NCBI GenBank assembly: GCA_002328495.1
Contig: DCUJ01000012.1
Coordinates: 376,862-440,861 of the forward strand
From: Sulfurospirillum sp. UBA2217
GTDB lineage: Bacteria; Campylobacterota; Campylobacteria; Campylobacterales; Sulfurospirillaceae
Length of the DNA: 64,000 bases
Direction: 5' to 3'
This document shows, piece by piece, positions 1 through 8,589 of the stretch (position 1 is the first letter of the stretch; the number at the start of each line of letters is the position of its first letter). The position numbers and the translations under genes were made by a program. The notes under the pieces were generated by a model. It was not told where the DNA came from. It did no database searches and was given only the letters and a program-made list of their open reading frames with translations.

Positions 1-36
1 CGGAGGTCGGGGGTTCGAGTCCCCCTCTTGACACCA
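1..36 (+). tRNA. 3' end of a tRNA gene (partial)
   Basis: The window opens inside a tRNA. A T-arm with five-base-pair stem GGGGG/CCCCC around loop TTCGAGT is followed by seven acceptor-stem bases, a discriminator A and an encoded CCA. The anticodon lies outside the window, so the isoacceptor cannot be named. The adjacent Fic/HTH pair makes the tRNA a plausible insertion landmark. Confidence 0.85.
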
Positions 37-327
37 CTTAAAATCCCTAAGTATAGGGTTTTTCAATACAATCCAAACACATTTTAAGCTCTTAAAGATC
101 CAAGTGTCATCTGTTATCAAGTGAAGCGCAGAAATAGGCATGTATTTTTAAAGCAACGCTCCTACTTTAGGCTTTTAAAAGAATTTTATATGTATAGAAT
201 TGCGCTTCGTTTCACAACATGTAATGAAGCACTCAAAAAAATTATAAAATAATTTAAATTGTGATTAGTGTGTAATGAAAAAGTGAGAGGCCTAAACATC
301 ATTTTGTTATATTGATTTACAAGCTTG
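37..327. other. Intergenic stretch without recognisable gene
   Basis: AT-rich sequence between the tRNA and the end of the fic gene. I see no gene, RNA or convincing terminator. A short stretch around 197-219 resembles sequence near 1371-1392 (inverted) and 1460-1473, too weakly to call an attachment site. Confidence 0.5.
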
Positions 328-942
328 TTAATACGTTTTGCGATGCATAGCTATCAAATCGGTAAAATCACTTTGATCTGCTTTTTTAAGTGCTTGTATA
401 TAATCACTGCGTTTTGGATTTTCTTTTGCAAGCAAGTCCTCTTGCCATTTCACCGGCATAAGTCCATTTTGACGTAGGTAAATATTTGCAAGCATTCTGC
501 TCCATCTACCATTTCCATTAGAAAATGGATGGATAAAGACTGCTCTGTGATGAATGCGTGTTGCAATCTCATAATGATCATAGGTTTTATGTTTGACCCA
601 AAATGCAAGATCATCGACAAGTTTTTTTAACTCCATTGGGATTAGATACGCTTTGATGCCAATAGAGAGCTCATTATGACGAAGATTTCCTGCCCAATCC
701 CAGACATTACCAAACATCTCTTCGTGGAGCTGTATAAGCCAACCGTAAGAGAATGGAGCTTCTTTTTTAGAAGGTGGCGCTGATAAATATTTGAGTGTTG
801 CAAGCGCAATATTTTCAGCTTCTTTAATATAAATATCTTTAAGTGTATAAATTTTGTTCTTAGGAAGTTTTAGACCAGATAGCTCATGATAAGGAGTAGC
901 ATCATCAATAGGTTTTGTGCTATCGATCATTATGCTATCCAC
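328..942 (-). CDS. Fic family protein (mobile mystery protein B-like), probable AMPylating toxin
   Basis: A 204-residue Fic-fold protein. The catalytic loop HPFSNGNGRWSR at about residues 137-148 fits the Fic consensus HPFxxGNGRxxR, with the catalytic His and the phosphate-binding GNGR intact. The family usually transfers AMP from ATP onto a target protein hydroxyl. The short form with an upstream HTH partner resembles the Fic proteins called mobile mystery protein B. It overlaps the HTH gene by 13 bases and both are transcribed leftwards, so they form a two-gene operon next to a tRNA. Toxin activity and target are inferred from family; nothing in the sequence identifies a target. Confidence 0.85.
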   Translation of the reverse strand: MDSIMIDSTKPIDDATPYHELSGLKLPKNKIYTLKDIYIKEAENIALATLKYLSAPPSKKEAPFSYGWLIQLHEEMFGNVWDWAGNLRHNELSIGIKAYLIPMELKKLVDDLAFWVKHKTYDHYEIATRIHHRAVFIHPFSNGNGRWSRMLANIYLRQNGLMPVKWQEDLLAKENPKRSDYIQALKKADQSDFTDLIAMHRKTY

Positions 943-1310
943 AATCTATTTTTATATTCACCGCTTAAGAATGCCTGTTCAAATTGAGCAATCATCTTCT
1001 CAACGATTTCTTTTTCTAACCCTTGCATTTCTAGTGCAGAGGTACTTTGAACAAGAGATGCCATAAGAAGTGCTTTTTGATGAGCTCTATTTTTTTGTAG
1101 CTGTTCGAAAGGAACAACTTCATTCCCTGCAAAGTCAAGTCCTAAAATATTGGTAATACTTTCTACTGTACTTAACTTCACATCATCGCCTGCAAAGAAA
1201 CGATTGACAGTTCTCATCCCCAAATTACTAAGCTTGGAAATATTTTCTAAATTGATTTTAAGCTGTTTACGTCGTTGCTCAATTCTGGCAACTAGTTGAT
1301 TTCTTATCAT
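930..1310 (-). CDS. Small HTH DNA-binding protein, probable antitoxin/repressor of the Fic pair
   Basis: A 126-residue protein with an N-terminal helix-turn-helix at about residues 9-58 (RRKQLKINLENISKLSNLG followed by a recognition-like helix). The C-terminal half is helical (QKALLMASLVQSTSALE). It precedes and overlaps fic. A perfect 9+9 palindrome sits 19 bases upstream of its start and is a good candidate for autoregulation. It could be a mobile mystery protein A relative, though shorter than I would expect for that family. The antitoxin role is inferred from operon context. Confidence 0.7.
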   Translation of the reverse strand: MIRNQLVARIEQRRKQLKINLENISKLSNLGMRTVNRFFAGDDVKLSTVESITNILGLDFAGNEVVPFEQLQKNRAHQKALLMASLVQSTSALEMQGLEKEIVEKMIAQFEQAFLSGEYKNRLWIA

Positions 1311-1328
1311 GATATATCCTTTATTAAA

Positions 1329-1348
1329 TTATGCCATAAATGGCATAA
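1329..1348. promoter_or_regulatory. Palindromic operator upstream of the Fic/HTH operon
   Basis: TTATGCCAT-AA-ATGGCATAA is a perfect inverted repeat with nine-base arms and a two-base centre, 19 bases before the HTH start codon. This is the usual place for an antitoxin-bound operator. Binding by the HTH protein is inferred. Confidence 0.7.
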
Positions 1349-1620
1349 TAAATCAAAGAGTAGTATCGGTGTCAGACGAAGAGCAATTTTAGTCATATTA
1401 CATTTCCCAAAAGCCTGAAATACGGTTTAAAATTTAAAAATATATACCTATTACTGTACTTCGTTTGACAACTGCCAGTGATGGGAAAAATTACTCTATT
1501 TTTCACTGAATTTTTCTTTAAATTCTCCGTCGAATGTGCCAAAATATAAAAGTTGAGAGCGTGTATTTTTTAGTTAATCGTACAGATTTTAACTGTTTTC
1601 TTCGTTATTGAGTAAGAATT
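1349..1620. other. Intergenic stretch without recognisable gene
   Basis: About 270 AT-rich bases between the Fic operator and the end of the YitT gene. No coding signal, RNA gene or strong hairpin was seen. Confidence 0.5.
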
Positions 1621-2442
1621 TTAATGCCCTCGCCCTAACAGTTCTGAGGCTTCCATAACCACGACAAACGCAGCATTATCAACCCTTTGAACCAAGGTTT
1701 TTAACGCAGGAATTTTTCGATTTTCCACGACTAAAAAAATCATCTTTTTTGCCTCATGTGCAAAAATCCCATCTCCTTGAACGATGGTTCCCTCTTCGCC
1801 TACATGTAAAACAATCGCTTCACACAAGGCATCAATTTTGGAAGAGACGATGTGTACCACTTTTTTAGAAGGTCCACGAGAGAGAAACATATCGATACTT
1901 TTAGCGCTGATGTAAATGCTCACCAAACTCCACAATGCCAAGTCAATGTTTTTAAAAATCAAAGCGATGGCGATGATAATCATCACATCAATAGACAAAA
2001 TCACCGTAGAAGCTTTGATGGTTGTTTTTGAAGCGATGATTTTCGCTAAGATGGTTGAACCTCCCGCACTGGCATTGCCACTGAGGACTAAGCCAAGCCC
2101 TACCCCGACACTCACCCCGCCAAACACCGCCGCTAAAATAACATCTTTGGTGAGAGCGTTTACATGTAAGACTTCATTGAACACATCGATAAATACAGAA
2201 CTAAGCACAATCGTCACGATACTTCGCACGGTAAAGGCACGTCCTAAGTACTTCGCACCCAAAAGAAGCAAGGGGGCATTGACCGCAACCATCATCATCC
2301 CCGTGGGCAATTCTAAAAGATAATGCAACAAAATCGCCATCCCCGACGTTCCACCCGTGACCAACGCATTAGGGATGAAAAAAAGCACCACACCTAAGGC
2401 CAAAAAGAGCGAACCTAAAACAATAAACGCATAATTTTTCAT
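1621..2442 (-). CDS. YitT family (DUF161/DUF2179) membrane protein
   Basis: A 273-residue protein with five or six hydrophobic segments in the N-terminal two thirds, then a soluble DUF2179-like tail (MIFLVVENRKIPALKTLVQ). The motif VTGGTSGMA after the first segment and GNASAGGSTILA later are typical of YitT proteins, whose transport role is not established. I chose the start MKNYAFIVLG at 2442, two bases before the upstream lhgO stop. A longer frame begins at 2505 inside lhgO but adds a basic extension unlike the family. One copy of the TTACATGTAA palindrome encodes LHV within the coding region. It is the last gene of a leftward LUD-lhgO-yitT run. Confidence 0.85.
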   Translation of the reverse strand: MKNYAFIVLGSLFLALGVVLFFIPNALVTGGTSGMAILLHYLLELPTGMMMVAVNAPLLLLGAKYLGRAFTVRSIVTIVLSSVFIDVFNEVLHVNALTKDVILAAVFGGVSVGVGLGLVLSGNASAGGSTILAKIIASKTTIKASTVILSIDVMIIIAIALIFKNIDLALWSLVSIYISAKSIDMFLSRGPSKKVVHIVSSKIDALCEAIVLHVGEEGTIVQGDGIFAHEAKKMIFLVVENRKIPALKTLVQRVDNAAFVVVMEASELLGRGH

Positions 2443-2443
2443 T

Positions 2444-3658
2444 TCAATTTTCAAAGATTTTTTCCTTACATGTAAAGACATAATTTTCAACCACCCACGC
2501 AGCAAAAGGTATCGAAGAGGTAAACGCGGGTGAGACGGCGTTTAGAACATGTACACTGTTTTCATCCCCTTGCACCACAAAATCTTGCACCAACTCTAGG
2601 GTTTTCGTGTTCAACAGTTGGGCTCGAATGCCAGGCGTACTCCAGTGGTCAAACCCTTTGGTGTCGATTTTGTGCGTAAGTCCTCGTGCAAGGGCTATCA
2701 AATGGCTTTTGAAGTATTTTTTAACTTCACTGTAAGCAAGGGCGCGAAAGCCAAACGCATTGGTCATAAAAAGCTTCGCTTCGTAAAAGAGTATTTGGAT
2801 GAGCTCGTCAAGTTTAAAGTTATCAAACCCTTTATAATTTTCCCTCCAAAACGCAGGAATCGCAGTAGGTCCAATCTTCGCTTCATTTTTAACGGTGAGT
2901 GTGTAGTGAACACCTAAAAAAGGGTTGGCAAGATTGGGGACGGGGTAGACGTTGGTAGGAAGGGCACAGTGATTGGTTTCATCTTTAAGGTAAATACCTT
3001 TAAACGGAATGATGACAAAATCTCTCGCAAAGCCAAAATCTTGCGCGATTTTATCGGCATACAGTCCTGCACAGTTGATGAGCTTTTTATAAGCAATGGT
3101 GCCTTGTGAAGTTTGTATTTCACCCTCTCTTATCTTGCGCACATAAGCAGTATTGGTTAAAACACTTACCCCTTTTTCGATGATGTACTTTTTAAACTCT
3201 TTGGTCACCGCCGTGGGGTCAACTGTAGCGGTGGTAGGAGAAAAAAGTGCTTTTTGATAGGTTTTGATGAGAGGATAGTTTACATGTAACGCTTCTTCGC
3301 TCATCCACGAGGTTTCAACACCGTTGATATCACCTCTTCGTTTAAGCTCTTCTAAGCCTTCCAGCTCTTTGGCATCTTGCGCAACGACCACTTTGGCGCA
3401 TTCATTGACAGGGAGTCCTCGCTCACGACAAAAGGCTTTGAGTGCGGCATTGCCCTCTTTCGTAAATTTTGCTTTGAGTGAATTGGCCGTGTAGTAAAAC
3501 CCCGCATGAAGCACACCGCTATTGCGTCCACTGCTGTGCATTGAAACCTCAGGCTCTTTCTCAATCAAGGTAATTTTTGCATCGGGCTCTTTTTCAATGA
3601 GTGTTTTAGCGATATTAAGCCCTATAATACCACCGCCAATAATAAGATAATCCACCAT
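2444..3658 (-). CDS. lhgO: L-2-hydroxyglutarate oxidase, FAD-dependent (LhgO-like)
   Basis: A 404-residue DAO-family flavoprotein. The dinucleotide-binding GGGIIGLNIAKTL lies at the N-terminus, followed by HSSGRNSGVLHAGFYY, the FAD-binding segment characteristic of LhgO (YgaF). NCAGLYADKIA in the middle is the second conserved FAD contact. The family oxidises L-2-hydroxyglutarate to 2-oxoglutarate and passes electrons to the quinone pool at the membrane. It lies one base after the LUD gene, which hints at a shared role in 2-hydroxyacid oxidation. Two TTACATGTAA copies are inside the gene (ALHVNY and VFTCKE); the second is near the C-terminus and only nine bases from the frame's hydrophobic end. 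Length is normal. Confidence 0.87.
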   Translation of the reverse strand: MVDYLIIGGGIIGLNIAKTLIEKEPDAKITLIEKEPEVSMHSSGRNSGVLHAGFYYTANSLKAKFTKEGNAALKAFCRERGLPVNECAKVVVAQDAKELEGLEELKRRGDINGVETSWMSEEALHVNYPLIKTYQKALFSPTTATVDPTAVTKEFKKYIIEKGVSVLTNTAYVRKIREGEIQTSQGTIAYKKLINCAGLYADKIAQDFGFARDFVIIPFKGIYLKDETNHCALPTNVYPVPNLANPFLGVHYTLTVKNEAKIGPTAIPAFWRENYKGFDNFKLDELIQILFYEAKLFMTNAFGFRALAYSEVKKYFKSHLIALARGLTHKIDTKGFDHWSTPGIRAQLLNTKTLELVQDFVVQGDENSVHVLNAVSPAFTSSIPFAAWVVENYVFTCKEKIFEN

Positions 3659-3659
3659 C

Positions 3660-4256
3660 TTAAAAGCCTAAATCTTCATCCACCAAAATGATGGTCGTTC
3701 GACCTTCTACATCACCATCAATGTACGCCCATTTATTGGCAATGTTATCCATACTATGGCGTGGCTCTTTTCCCATCGCCATTGCTGTGCTATTCATCCG
3801 TTCCACATTTTTAGGCGCAGCAACTTCGCAAATGCGTTTAAAGCCCTCCTCCACATTTTCAACAATTTTGTTACGTCCTGTAACAATTAACATTTTCTTA
3901 GGGCCAAATATTTGCGCCGCCACACGATTTCCACTGCCATCGGCATTGACAAGTTCACCGTTTTTAGTCAGAGCATTGGTACCGCAGATATAAAGATCAC
4001 TCAGCATCCCCTCGCGTCTTCGCTTGGTGTTTTCTTCCATAGAAATGCCTTTTTCATATTGGTTAAACAAGGTAATCTCTTTTAAAGAGGTGACATATTC
4101 AAGCAATCCAATTTGCGCAACACTCGTAGAACCTCCAAGCCCTATGCTCATACCAGGCGTGATAAAGCTTTTAGCAAGGCTAAGTGCCTCTTCTTTCGTC
4201 GCAACGCACACAAGTTCCATTCCATGCTTTTTAAACGCTTCCTTTAATGCTTCCAT
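3660..4256 (-). CDS. LUD domain (LutC/YkgG-like) protein
   Basis: A 198-residue single-domain LUD protein. GLGGSTSVAQIGLLEYV near residue 40 and FGPKKMLIVTGRNKIV near residue 117 are typical of the family that includes LutC of lactate utilisation. Stand-alone LUD proteins of this type are poorly characterised. It starts the leftward operon LUD-lhgO-yitT with single-base spacing to lhgO, which supports a link to hydroxyacid metabolism. No LutA or LutB partner is visible in the window. Confidence 0.8.
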   Translation of the reverse strand: MEALKEAFKKHGMELVCVATKEEALSLAKSFITPGMSIGLGGSTSVAQIGLLEYVTSLKEITLFNQYEKGISMEENTKRRREGMLSDLYICGTNALTKNGELVNADGSGNRVAAQIFGPKKMLIVTGRNKIVENVEEGFKRICEVAAPKNVERMNSTAMAMGKEPRHSMDNIANKWAYIDGDVEGRTTIILVDEDLGF

Positions 4257-4463
4257 TGTGTATCCTTTTGTTTATCTCGTAGCGGTGATTATAGCAAAGA
4301 TATAGATTAAAAAAACCAATAAGTTTAAGGATAAAGGGTATTGAGAGAAAGTTGAGAGAAGTGTTACAAATTTTTATTTTTCGAATATTAATTTAATTTT
4401 TTTAAGATAATTTTCAGAAAAATGTTTACAATGGAAACACAAAATACCATTAAAGGAGTTTAT

Positions 4464-5483
4464 ATGCGTCTATCGTCTGTTTTTAAAACGCTTCTTGCGT
4501 CAAGTATTGTTACCGCTGCTCTTGTGAGCAACGTCCATGCTGCACCAGCAGAACAAAAATATATCATCGCAACGGCTAGTACGGGAGGAACTTATTATCC
4601 TGTAGGCGTTGGTATCGCAACCATTGCTTCTTTAAAGTTGGCTAAAGACCACAAAATGACCTTTTCTGCAATTTCCAGTGCTGGAAGTGCTGAAAATATT
4701 GATATGATGGATAAAAAAGAGGTTAATTTTGCCATTTTGCAAAGTCTTTTTGGCTCAATGGCATGGCAAGGAAAAGCCAACTATAAAGACAATCCTAAGA
4801 CAAACCTTCGTTCTATTTCAATGCTTTGGCAAAATGTAGAACACTTTACGGTTTTAAAAGATGTTGCTACCACAGGTAACATTATGGATTTAAAAAATCT
4901 TTACGGTAAAGGGTTTTCTATTGCTGAACGTAACTCTGGAAGTCGTATTTCAGGTGAGGTTATTATGGACTCTTTAGGCATCGAATATGCAAAGATGAAT
5001 CTTGAATACCTTGGTTACAATCCATCCGCTGCTGCTTTGCAAGATGGCAAAATTAAAGGAATGAATACGCCAGCAGGTGCTCCAGCATCAGCGGTTACCA
5101 ATGTGTTTGCTTCTATGGGTGCAAATAAAGTAGCCGTCTTAGAATTTAATGATGCTGATTTGGCTAAAATTTCTGCTAACTATCCTGCATGGAGCAAGTA
5201 TGTCATCAAAGCCAACACCTACCCAGGTCAAGAAAAAGACATTACCACGATTGCACAACCCAACATTCTTGTTGCAACTGCGGACACCCCAGATGAAGTG
5301 GTTTATCTTTTAACAAAAACCATGTATGAAAACCTACCATTCTTAAACTCTGTCAACAAAGCAACGGCTGATATGGCTGTTGAAAAAGCCTTAGATGGTC
5401 TTCCAATGCCACTGCATCCTGGTGCTGCTAAATTCTATAAAGAAAAAGGCATCACGATTCCTGCTGCACTTGTTGCCAAATAA
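4464..5483 (+). CDS. TAXI family TRAP transporter solute-binding protein
   Basis: A 339-residue periplasmic binding protein of the TAXI type. It has a Sec signal peptide (MRLSSVFKTLLASSIVTAAL ending near HAA), then the family hallmark TASTGGTYYPVGVGIA, and later NSGSRISGE. The start at 4464 is chosen over an upstream in-frame ATG at 4422 because AAAGGAG lies seven bases before it and the signal peptide begins there. TAXI proteins deliver substrates such as glutamate or other organic acids to a fused 4TM/12TM permease, which follows directly. The ligand cannot be read from sequence. Confidence 0.92.
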   Translation: MRLSSVFKTLLASSIVTAALVSNVHAAPAEQKYIIATASTGGTYYPVGVGIATIASLKLAKDHKMTFSAISSAGSAENIDMMDKKEVNFAILQSLFGSMAWQGKANYKDNPKTNLRSISMLWQNVEHFTVLKDVATTGNIMDLKNLYGKGFSIAERNSGSRISGEVIMDSLGIEYAKMNLEYLGYNPSAAALQDGKIKGMNTPAGAPASAVTNVFASMGANKVAVLEFNDADLAKISANYPAWSKYVIKANTYPGQEKDITTIAQPNILVATADTPDEVVYLLTKTMYENLPFLNSVNKATADMAVEKALDGLPMPLHPGAAKFYKEKGITIPAALVAK

Positions 5484-5503
5484 GTCTTACATGTAACTAT
5501 TTT

Positions 5504-5524
5504 GGGATAGCTTTTGGCTATCCC
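5504..5524 (+). terminator. Intergenic hairpin between TRAP binding protein and permease
   Basis: GGGATAGC and GCTATCCC form an eight-base-pair stem around a five-base loop. It sits between the binding protein and permease genes, a common place for partial termination or 3'-end protection that keeps the binding protein more abundant. A TTACATGTAA copy lies just before it at 5487-5496. Confidence 0.6.
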
Positions 5525-5546
5525 TTATATTCTCAAAGGGGGAATT

Positions 5547-7511
5547 ATGTCCTTTTCAAAAGAGTCTTTGCGACCATTTATTTTTTGGTATGCTGTGTTT
5601 ATTGCTCTCTTCCATGCTTATGTTAATATTTTAGGGGGTATGAGCAGTTTATGGTTTAATGCCGCGCACTTTTCTCTGTTAGGTTCACTCGGATTTCTCA
5701 CATTTAAAGCCTCTTCTTATGCATCGGATGACCGTGTCTATGTGTTTGACATTATTTTAGCCTTGTTAACACTGAGTGTAACTGGTTACATGATGGGATT
5801 TGAGGAGAGTCTTTATGCTGAGGCCAAAGGCAATATTCGAACGTCCGACCTTGTCGTCTCAACGATGGCTATTTTGCTTGCAATTGAGATGTTACGTCGT
5901 ACTACGGGTTGGATTATACCTGCACTCATTGTTGTCTCTGTAAGTTATATTACCTTTCTTGGAAAATATATCTCTGGTGTCCTAGCCTTTGCTGGTATGT
6001 CATTTGAGCGTTTTTCATACCGTATGTTCTACACGGATGAAGGGCTGTTTGGCTCCATTGCCACCATCTCGTCCACGTATGTCTTTATGTTTATTCTCTT
6101 TGCTGCTTTTTTACTTAAAAGTGGCGCGGGTGATTTTATTGTCGATTTATCGCGTGCTTTTACCAACCGCTTTCGTGGAGGTGCTGCACAAGTAGCTGTT
6201 TTTTCATCGGCTGTTATGGGCACCATCTCAGGCTCAGCCGTTGCCAATGTCGTCTCAACAGGCTCTATTACCATTCCTATGATGAAACGCAATGGCTTTA
6301 GTGGTATTTTTGCTGCCGCTGTTGAAACGGCCGCTTCGACAGGAGGGCAAATTGTACCCCCTATTATGGGTGCAGGTGCTTTTGTTATGGCACAAATCAC
6401 AAACATTCCCTATACGACCATTGTCTTAGTCTCGATTTTGCCAGCTATTTTGTACTATGTTTCTATTTCTGTGTACGTCCATATTTATGCAAAAGAGCAC
6501 AATATTGGTGCTACTGGTGAAAAAGTGGAAGTATGGCCAATTTTAAGAGAAGGGGCTCATTTTGTGATTCCTATCGCTGTTTTAGTTGGACTCATGATCT
6601 ATGGTTATACCCCCACTTATGCAGCGGGTTTTGCTATCATTGCCATTATTGGGGCTTCATATCTTACTAAAAACAAACGCATGAACTTTAAACAAATCGT
6701 TGAGGCCTTTGCTATGGGTGCTGAAAACATGGTCACAACAGGTGTCATGATGGTAGCCGTGGGTATCATCGTGGGTGTCATCAACATCTCTGGTATCGGC
6801 GTTACCTTTTCTCAGCTCATCATGGAATGGTCTGCCAATCAACTCATCATCGCTATGATTCTTGTTGCTCTTGCTTCGCTCATATTGGGAATGGGACTTC
6901 CTGTCACTGCCTCGTACGTCGTTTTGGCGGTTCTCTCTGCTCCTGCGCTGGTTGCGCTGATGGTCAGTCCAGAAATGGCAGCCCTACTCAACGCTGGTGT
7001 TCAACTCCCCGAAGTCACGATGTATTTTCTTTCCGCTCACCTTATCATTTTTTGGCTTTCTCAAGACTCCAATCTTACCCCACCTGTATGTTTAGCAGCC
7101 TTTGCAGCAGCTGGTATTGCAGGCTCTCCTCCGATGAGGACAGGACTTGAATCGTGGAAATTAGGGAAAGGCTTGTACATCATGCCCTTTTTATTCGCCT
7201 ATTCTCCGTTGATTACGGGTACATGGTTTGAACGTTTTGAGGTCTTTGGTTTTGCCATGATGGGTCTTTTTGCTTTTGCTATAACCGTGGAAGGCTTTTG
7301 GGACAAAAAACTCACTTTGATAGAACGCATTTTTATGGGAATGGCATGTTATTTACTGCTTTCACGTGATGTCATGATAGGCCTGCCCTCTACAATTTTC
7401 GATGGAGAAACACAGCTCGTTCATATCATCGGATTTTGGCTTTTTATTGTTTTGATTGCTTTTCATAAAATCAGTTTTAATCGTACAAAGCGACTAACAC
7501 CACAGACTTAA
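5547..7511 (+). CDS. TRAP transporter, fused small/large (4TM/12TM) permease
   Basis: A 654-residue polytopic membrane protein matching fused DctQM-type permeases of TAXI TRAP systems. The large-subunit segment carries GTISGSAVANVVSTGSITIP and ASTGGQIVPPIMGAGAF, the conserved TRAP permease core, and LILGMGLPVTASYV later. The start at 5547 has AAAGGGGG six bases upstream; an in-frame ATG at 5514 lacks this. It is downstream of its binding protein, so the pair is a complete transporter using an ion gradient. Confidence 0.92.
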   Translation: MSFSKESLRPFIFWYAVFIALFHAYVNILGGMSSLWFNAAHFSLLGSLGFLTFKASSYASDDRVYVFDIILALLTLSVTGYMMGFEESLYAEAKGNIRTSDLVVSTMAILLAIEMLRRTTGWIIPALIVVSVSYITFLGKYISGVLAFAGMSFERFSYRMFYTDEGLFGSIATISSTYVFMFILFAAFLLKSGAGDFIVDLSRAFTNRFRGGAAQVAVFSSAVMGTISGSAVANVVSTGSITIPMMKRNGFSGIFAAAVETAASTGGQIVPPIMGAGAFVMAQITNIPYTTIVLVSILPAILYYVSISVYVHIYAKEHNIGATGEKVEVWPILREGAHFVIPIAVLVGLMIYGYTPTYAAGFAIIAIIGASYLTKNKRMNFKQIVEAFAMGAENMVTTGVMMVAVGIIVGVINISGIGVTFSQLIMEWSANQLIIAMILVALASLILGMGLPVTASYVVLAVLSAPALVALMVSPEMAALLNAGVQLPEVTMYFLSAHLIIFWLSQDSNLTPPVCLAAFAAAGIAGSPPMRTGLESWKLGKGLYIMPFLFAYSPLITGTWFERFEVFGFAMMGLFAFAITVEGFWDKKLTLIERIFMGMACYLLLSRDVMIGLPSTIFDGETQLVHIIGFWLFIVLIAFHKISFNRTKRLTPQT

Positions 7512-7520
7512 CGTAACACA

Positions 7521-7547
7521 AAGGCTTAATCAACTTGATTAAGCCTT
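7521..7547 (+). terminator. Perfect 13-bp palindrome after the TRAP operon
   Basis: AAGGCTTAATCAA pairs with TTGATTAAGCCTT around a single central base, ten bases after the permease stop. There is no strong U-run, so it is a likely but not textbook intrinsic terminator. Confidence 0.6.
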
Positions 7548-7606
7548 AATCTAAAAATCGCTATAATCCTTCACAATTTATCATTACTAATAAGGAAAAA
7601 ATTCCC

Positions 7607-8317
7607 ATGGGAAGAGCGTTTGAATACCGAAAAGCAGCTAAAATGAAACGATGGGGCAACATGTCCCGTGTATTTCCTCGCCTTGGTCGAGTCATTATGA
7701 TGGCCGCCAAAGAAGGTGGAGGGGACCCTGATATGAACCCAAAACTTCGCGCGGCAATTTTGAATGCCAAAGCGGAAAATATGCCCAAAGACAACATCGA
7801 TGCGGCGATAAAACGCGCCCTTGGTAAAGATGCACAAACCCTGAGCGAAACCACCTATGAAGGAAAGGGACCTCATGGTTCACTCTTTTTTGTTGAATGT
7901 GCCACAGACAACAACACCCGAACCGTAGCCAACATCAAAAGTGCCTTTAAAAAATCAGGTGCTGAAGCCTTAAATAATGGCTCTCTCGATTTTATGTTCT
8001 CACGCAAAGCCGTTTTTGAATTTGCAAAGACTGATAACATGGATATCGAAGCGCTTGAGCTCGAACTTATTGATGCTGGACTTGAAGAGATTGAAGAAGA
8101 AGATGGTGTGGTACTCGTATACGGTGACTACACCAATTTTGGAAGTTTAAACAGCGCACTTGAGAGCTTAGGTATCACATTAACCAAAGCCACTTTGGAG
8201 CGCATCGCTAACACGCCCATTCAATTTACAGCCGAACAGATGGTCGACATCGAAAAAATTATCGAAAAAATTGAAGATGATGACGATGTACAAGCAGTTT
8301 ACACCAACATTGGCTAA
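7607..8317 (+). CDS. yebC: YebC/PmpR family protein
   Basis: A 236-residue protein with the N-terminus MGRAFEYRKAAKMKRWGNMS, the variant form typical of Campylobacterota YebC rather than MAGHSKW. GGGDPDMNPKLRAAILNAK and NMPKDNIDAAIKRA follow, covering the conserved first domain. YebC proteins act as DNA-binding regulators in some species and as ribosome-associated factors easing proline-rich translation in others; which applies here cannot be seen. Usual length for the family, single-gene unit followed by a hairpin-rich repeat. Confidence 0.95.
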   Translation: MGRAFEYRKAAKMKRWGNMSRVFPRLGRVIMMAAKEGGGDPDMNPKLRAAILNAKAENMPKDNIDAAIKRALGKDAQTLSETTYEGKGPHGSLFFVECATDNNTRTVANIKSAFKKSGAEALNNGSLDFMFSRKAVFEFAKTDNMDIEALELELIDAGLEEIEEEDGVVLVYGDYTNFGSLNSALESLGITLTKATLERIANTPIQFTAEQMVDIEKIIEKIEDDDDVQAVYTNIG

Positions 8318-8395
8318 ATCACTATTTGAGGGAATTTAAACAAATTCTCTCAAATACCATTCAATTTCAATCCTATCGTCTTCAATACACAATAG

Positions 8396-8535
8396 ACTTC
8401 TTGCAAAACTTATTTTGCAAGAAGTAAAAGCACCAAAGGTGCGTGGGCACTCTGCTAGAGAGAACCCAGTGTTAACGTAGTTTCTGGAGCTTTGCTTCAG
8501 AAACGTGTTCAGACTTCTTGTCGTTTTGCAAGCAG
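8396..8535 (+). repeat. Hairpin-rich intergenic repeat, copy 1 (full length)
   Basis: Three hairpins in order. ACTTCTTGCAAAA/TTTTGCAAGAAGT is a 13-bp stem at 8396-8425. GCACC-AAA-GGTGC lies at 8430-8442. After the conserved linker ending GAACCCAGTGTTAACG comes a long stem GTTTCTGGAGC/GCTTCAGAAAC around TTT. The block recurs at 13881-13955 and, inverted, at 63586-63664, always at a gene end. It lies between yebC and the HD-GYP gene and may also terminate transcription. Confidence 0.85.
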
Positions 8536-8589
8536 TCTAATGAAAGCATTGTATTATAAAATGAATGTGTTTCATCGCAAAGGCAGATT

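Noticed and set aside
197..1473. Similar CTTCGTTT(C/G)ACAAC-like stretches on both sides of the Fic pair as possible att sites
   Set aside because: Only 12-13 bases match with differing orientation, and the match to the tRNA end is poor; not better than chance in AT-rich DNA.
2443..2505. N-terminal extension of the YitT protein starting inside lhgO
   Set aside because: It adds a basic segment not expected in the family; the internal ATG at 2442 directly precedes the first membrane segment.
4257..4463. Possible regulatory RNA or riboswitch ahead of the TAXI-TRAP genes
   Set aside because: AT-rich leader with no conserved stem pattern that I could recognise.
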